This document shows, in pieces, positions 6,359 to 7,074 of a stretch of DNA of 7,074 bases (positions are counted from its first letter, which is position 1; each line of letters begins with the position of its first letter). The position numbers and the translations under genes are program-made. The notes under the pieces were generated by a model. The model was not told the DNA's origin, did no database searches, and saw nothing but the letters and a program-made list of their open reading frames with translations. This DNA comes from CAYWHE01 sp964458125. Lineage in GTDB: Bacteria; Bacteroidota; Bacteroidia; AKYH767-A; OLB10. The stretch covers positions 1-7,074 of the forward strand of contig CAYWHE010000211.1 of NCBI GenBank assembly GCA_964458125.1, in the 5' to 3' direction.

Positions 6359-7074
6359 ATGAAACCGCTCCTGTTCGCCCTCATCCCGGTAGCTTTTTTA
6401 GCCTCGTCCTGTCATTCTTCCTACCAAAGCCGGAATTCTTCCAATGATGATGTTTATTATTCTTCAAAAAGTGACCCGGCGGCTTATAGTGATCCGGCAC
6501 CCCAAAATACTCCTGTACAGGCAGAGCCTGCACAATCGAACCCGGACAACTATTCCCCGGGAAACCAGTCCAGTGAAAACAAGGGTGACGGGGAATCCAG
6601 GTTTGGATATGACAACAATAATTCCGGCGGGAGCGAATCGCAGGGTGAGAATGGTTCAACGTCCACATCTTACTCGGATAAAAATGGAAATACTTACGTA
6701 ACCAATAATTACTATTACGATAATGACGATTATTATGATTACGCCTATACAGCCAGAATCAGGAGGTTTCATCATTCCTGCGGATGGGGCTATTATGATA
6801 ATTACTACACCAACAGTTATTGGTACGACTATAATCCTTATTCATGGGGGGTAAGTATTTACCTCGGTTACCCCTGGTGGGGGCCCTCCTATCATTATTC
6901 CTATTATAATCCATACTACCCGTATGGCGGATACTGGGGAAATCCGTACGGCAGTCCCTATTATGCTTATAATAACGGCTATTATAACGGCTATTGGAAC
7001 GGTTATTATGATGCGCTTTACGGAGGATATTATCATAATCCGTATTATTATAATTCTTTTGATAATAACACCCA
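6359..7074 (+). CDS. Tyrosine-rich lipoprotein (3' partial)
   Basis: The frame from ATG 6359 stays open to the right edge (238 full codons), so the C-terminus is missing. The signal peptide MKPLLFALIPVAFLASSC has lipobox LASSC with C18, predicting a membrane-anchored lipoprotein. Residues 19-110 are a low-complexity Ser/Asn/Asp/Gly/Pro linker. Residues about 113-231 contain 41 tyrosines in 119 positions (about one in three), with many Asn, Gly and Trp. Within it, TARIRRFHHSCGWGYYDNYY (131-150) and the following SYWYDYNPYSWGVSIY form a more complex core, recalling Bacteroidota lipoproteins that databases sometimes label vitellogenin-like. The end holds Y-x-N-G tetrapeptide repeats. No enzymatic motif is seen; a surface, adhesive or assembly role is a guess. 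It is divergent from proS. A start at 6359 is supported by the exact signal peptide fit and an A-rich leader; no Shine-Dalgarno site is seen. Confidence 0.85.
   Translation, partial: MKPLLFALIPVAFLASSCHSSYQSRNSSNDDVYYSSKSDPAAYSDPAPQNTPVQAEPAQSNPDNYSPGNQSSENKGDGESRFGYDNNNSGGSESQGENGSTSTSYSDKNGNTYVTNNYYYDNDDYYDYAYTARIRRFHHSCGWGYYDNYYTNSYWYDYNPYSWGVSIYLGYPWWGPSYHYSYYNPYYPYGGYWGNPYGSPYYAYNNGYYNGYWNGYYDALYGGYYHNPYYYNSFDNNT
6968..7003 (+). repeat. Three 12-bp in-frame repeats (Y-x-N-G)
   Basis: Three consecutive units of pattern TAT-NNN-AAC-GGY encode YNNG, YYNG and YWNG (residues 204-215 of the tyrosine-rich lipoprotein). The second codon varies (AAT, TAT, TGG) and the last differs only at the third base. 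The units are in frame, so copy-number change would lengthen or shorten the protein without breaking it. Confidence 0.7.

Noticed and set aside
6444..6701. Plus-strand frame of 85 codons in the right block
   Set aside because: It is an alternative frame of the lipoprotein linker; the overlapping frame from 6359 has a perfect lipobox signal peptide and stays open to the edge.
6842..7036. Minus-strand open frame of 64 codons rich in Ile and Val
   Set aside because: It is the antisense of TAT/TAC-rich tyrosine codons, which read as ATA/GTA on the other strand. The composition is an artefact of the real plus-strand gene.
1..7074. Mobile element, CRISPR array, tRNA or rRNA genes
   Set aside because: No transposase, integrase, terminal inverted repeats, spaced direct repeats or structural RNA sequence could be recognised.

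Overview
The window looks like chromosomal DNA from a member of the Bacteroidota. The evidence is several short lipoproteins with Bacteroidota-style lipoboxes and Lys/Arg-rich +2 regions, weak or absent Shine-Dalgarno sites, an archaeal/eukaryotic-type prolyl-tRNA synthetase, a Bacteroidota-like TAnnTTTG promoter and a Tyr/Asn/Gly-rich lipoprotein. The class cannot be fixed from the sequence alone.

Left block, positions 2-3974, plus strand: five tightly packed genes (gaps of 24, 13, -1 and 7 bases) that read as one operon whose promoter lies outside the window. In order they are: a 5'-truncated repeat protein resembling DUF4214/DUF1549-type modules; a small lipoprotein built from the same kind of module; a Tat-exported DUF1501/alkaline-phosphatase-superfamily-like protein; a lipoprotein carrying a cytochrome c-like domain with an unusual CX4CH haem motif; and a small lipoprotein with a DGDGDLG acidic motif. 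Four of the five have visible export signals, so the operon builds an extracytoplasmic, probably membrane-anchored assembly. The gene types recall, in reduced form, the DUF1549/DUF1501/cytochrome modules known from Planctomycetes. The substrate and function are unknown.

Middle block, positions 3977-6178, minus strand: proS (class II prolyl-tRNA synthetase) followed 30 bases downstream by an unrecognised 231-residue cytoplasmic protein, probably co-transcribed. This block converges on the left operon with only two bases between the stop codons.

Right block: a 180-base divergent intergenic region (6179-6358) holds a likely proS promoter and ribosome binding site. It is followed on the plus strand by a lipoprotein gene that runs off the right edge. 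Its mature part is a low-complexity linker followed by an extremely tyrosine-rich domain.

The best candidates for something undescribed are the five-gene exported redox/phosphatase-like operon and the tyrosine-rich surface lipoprotein.
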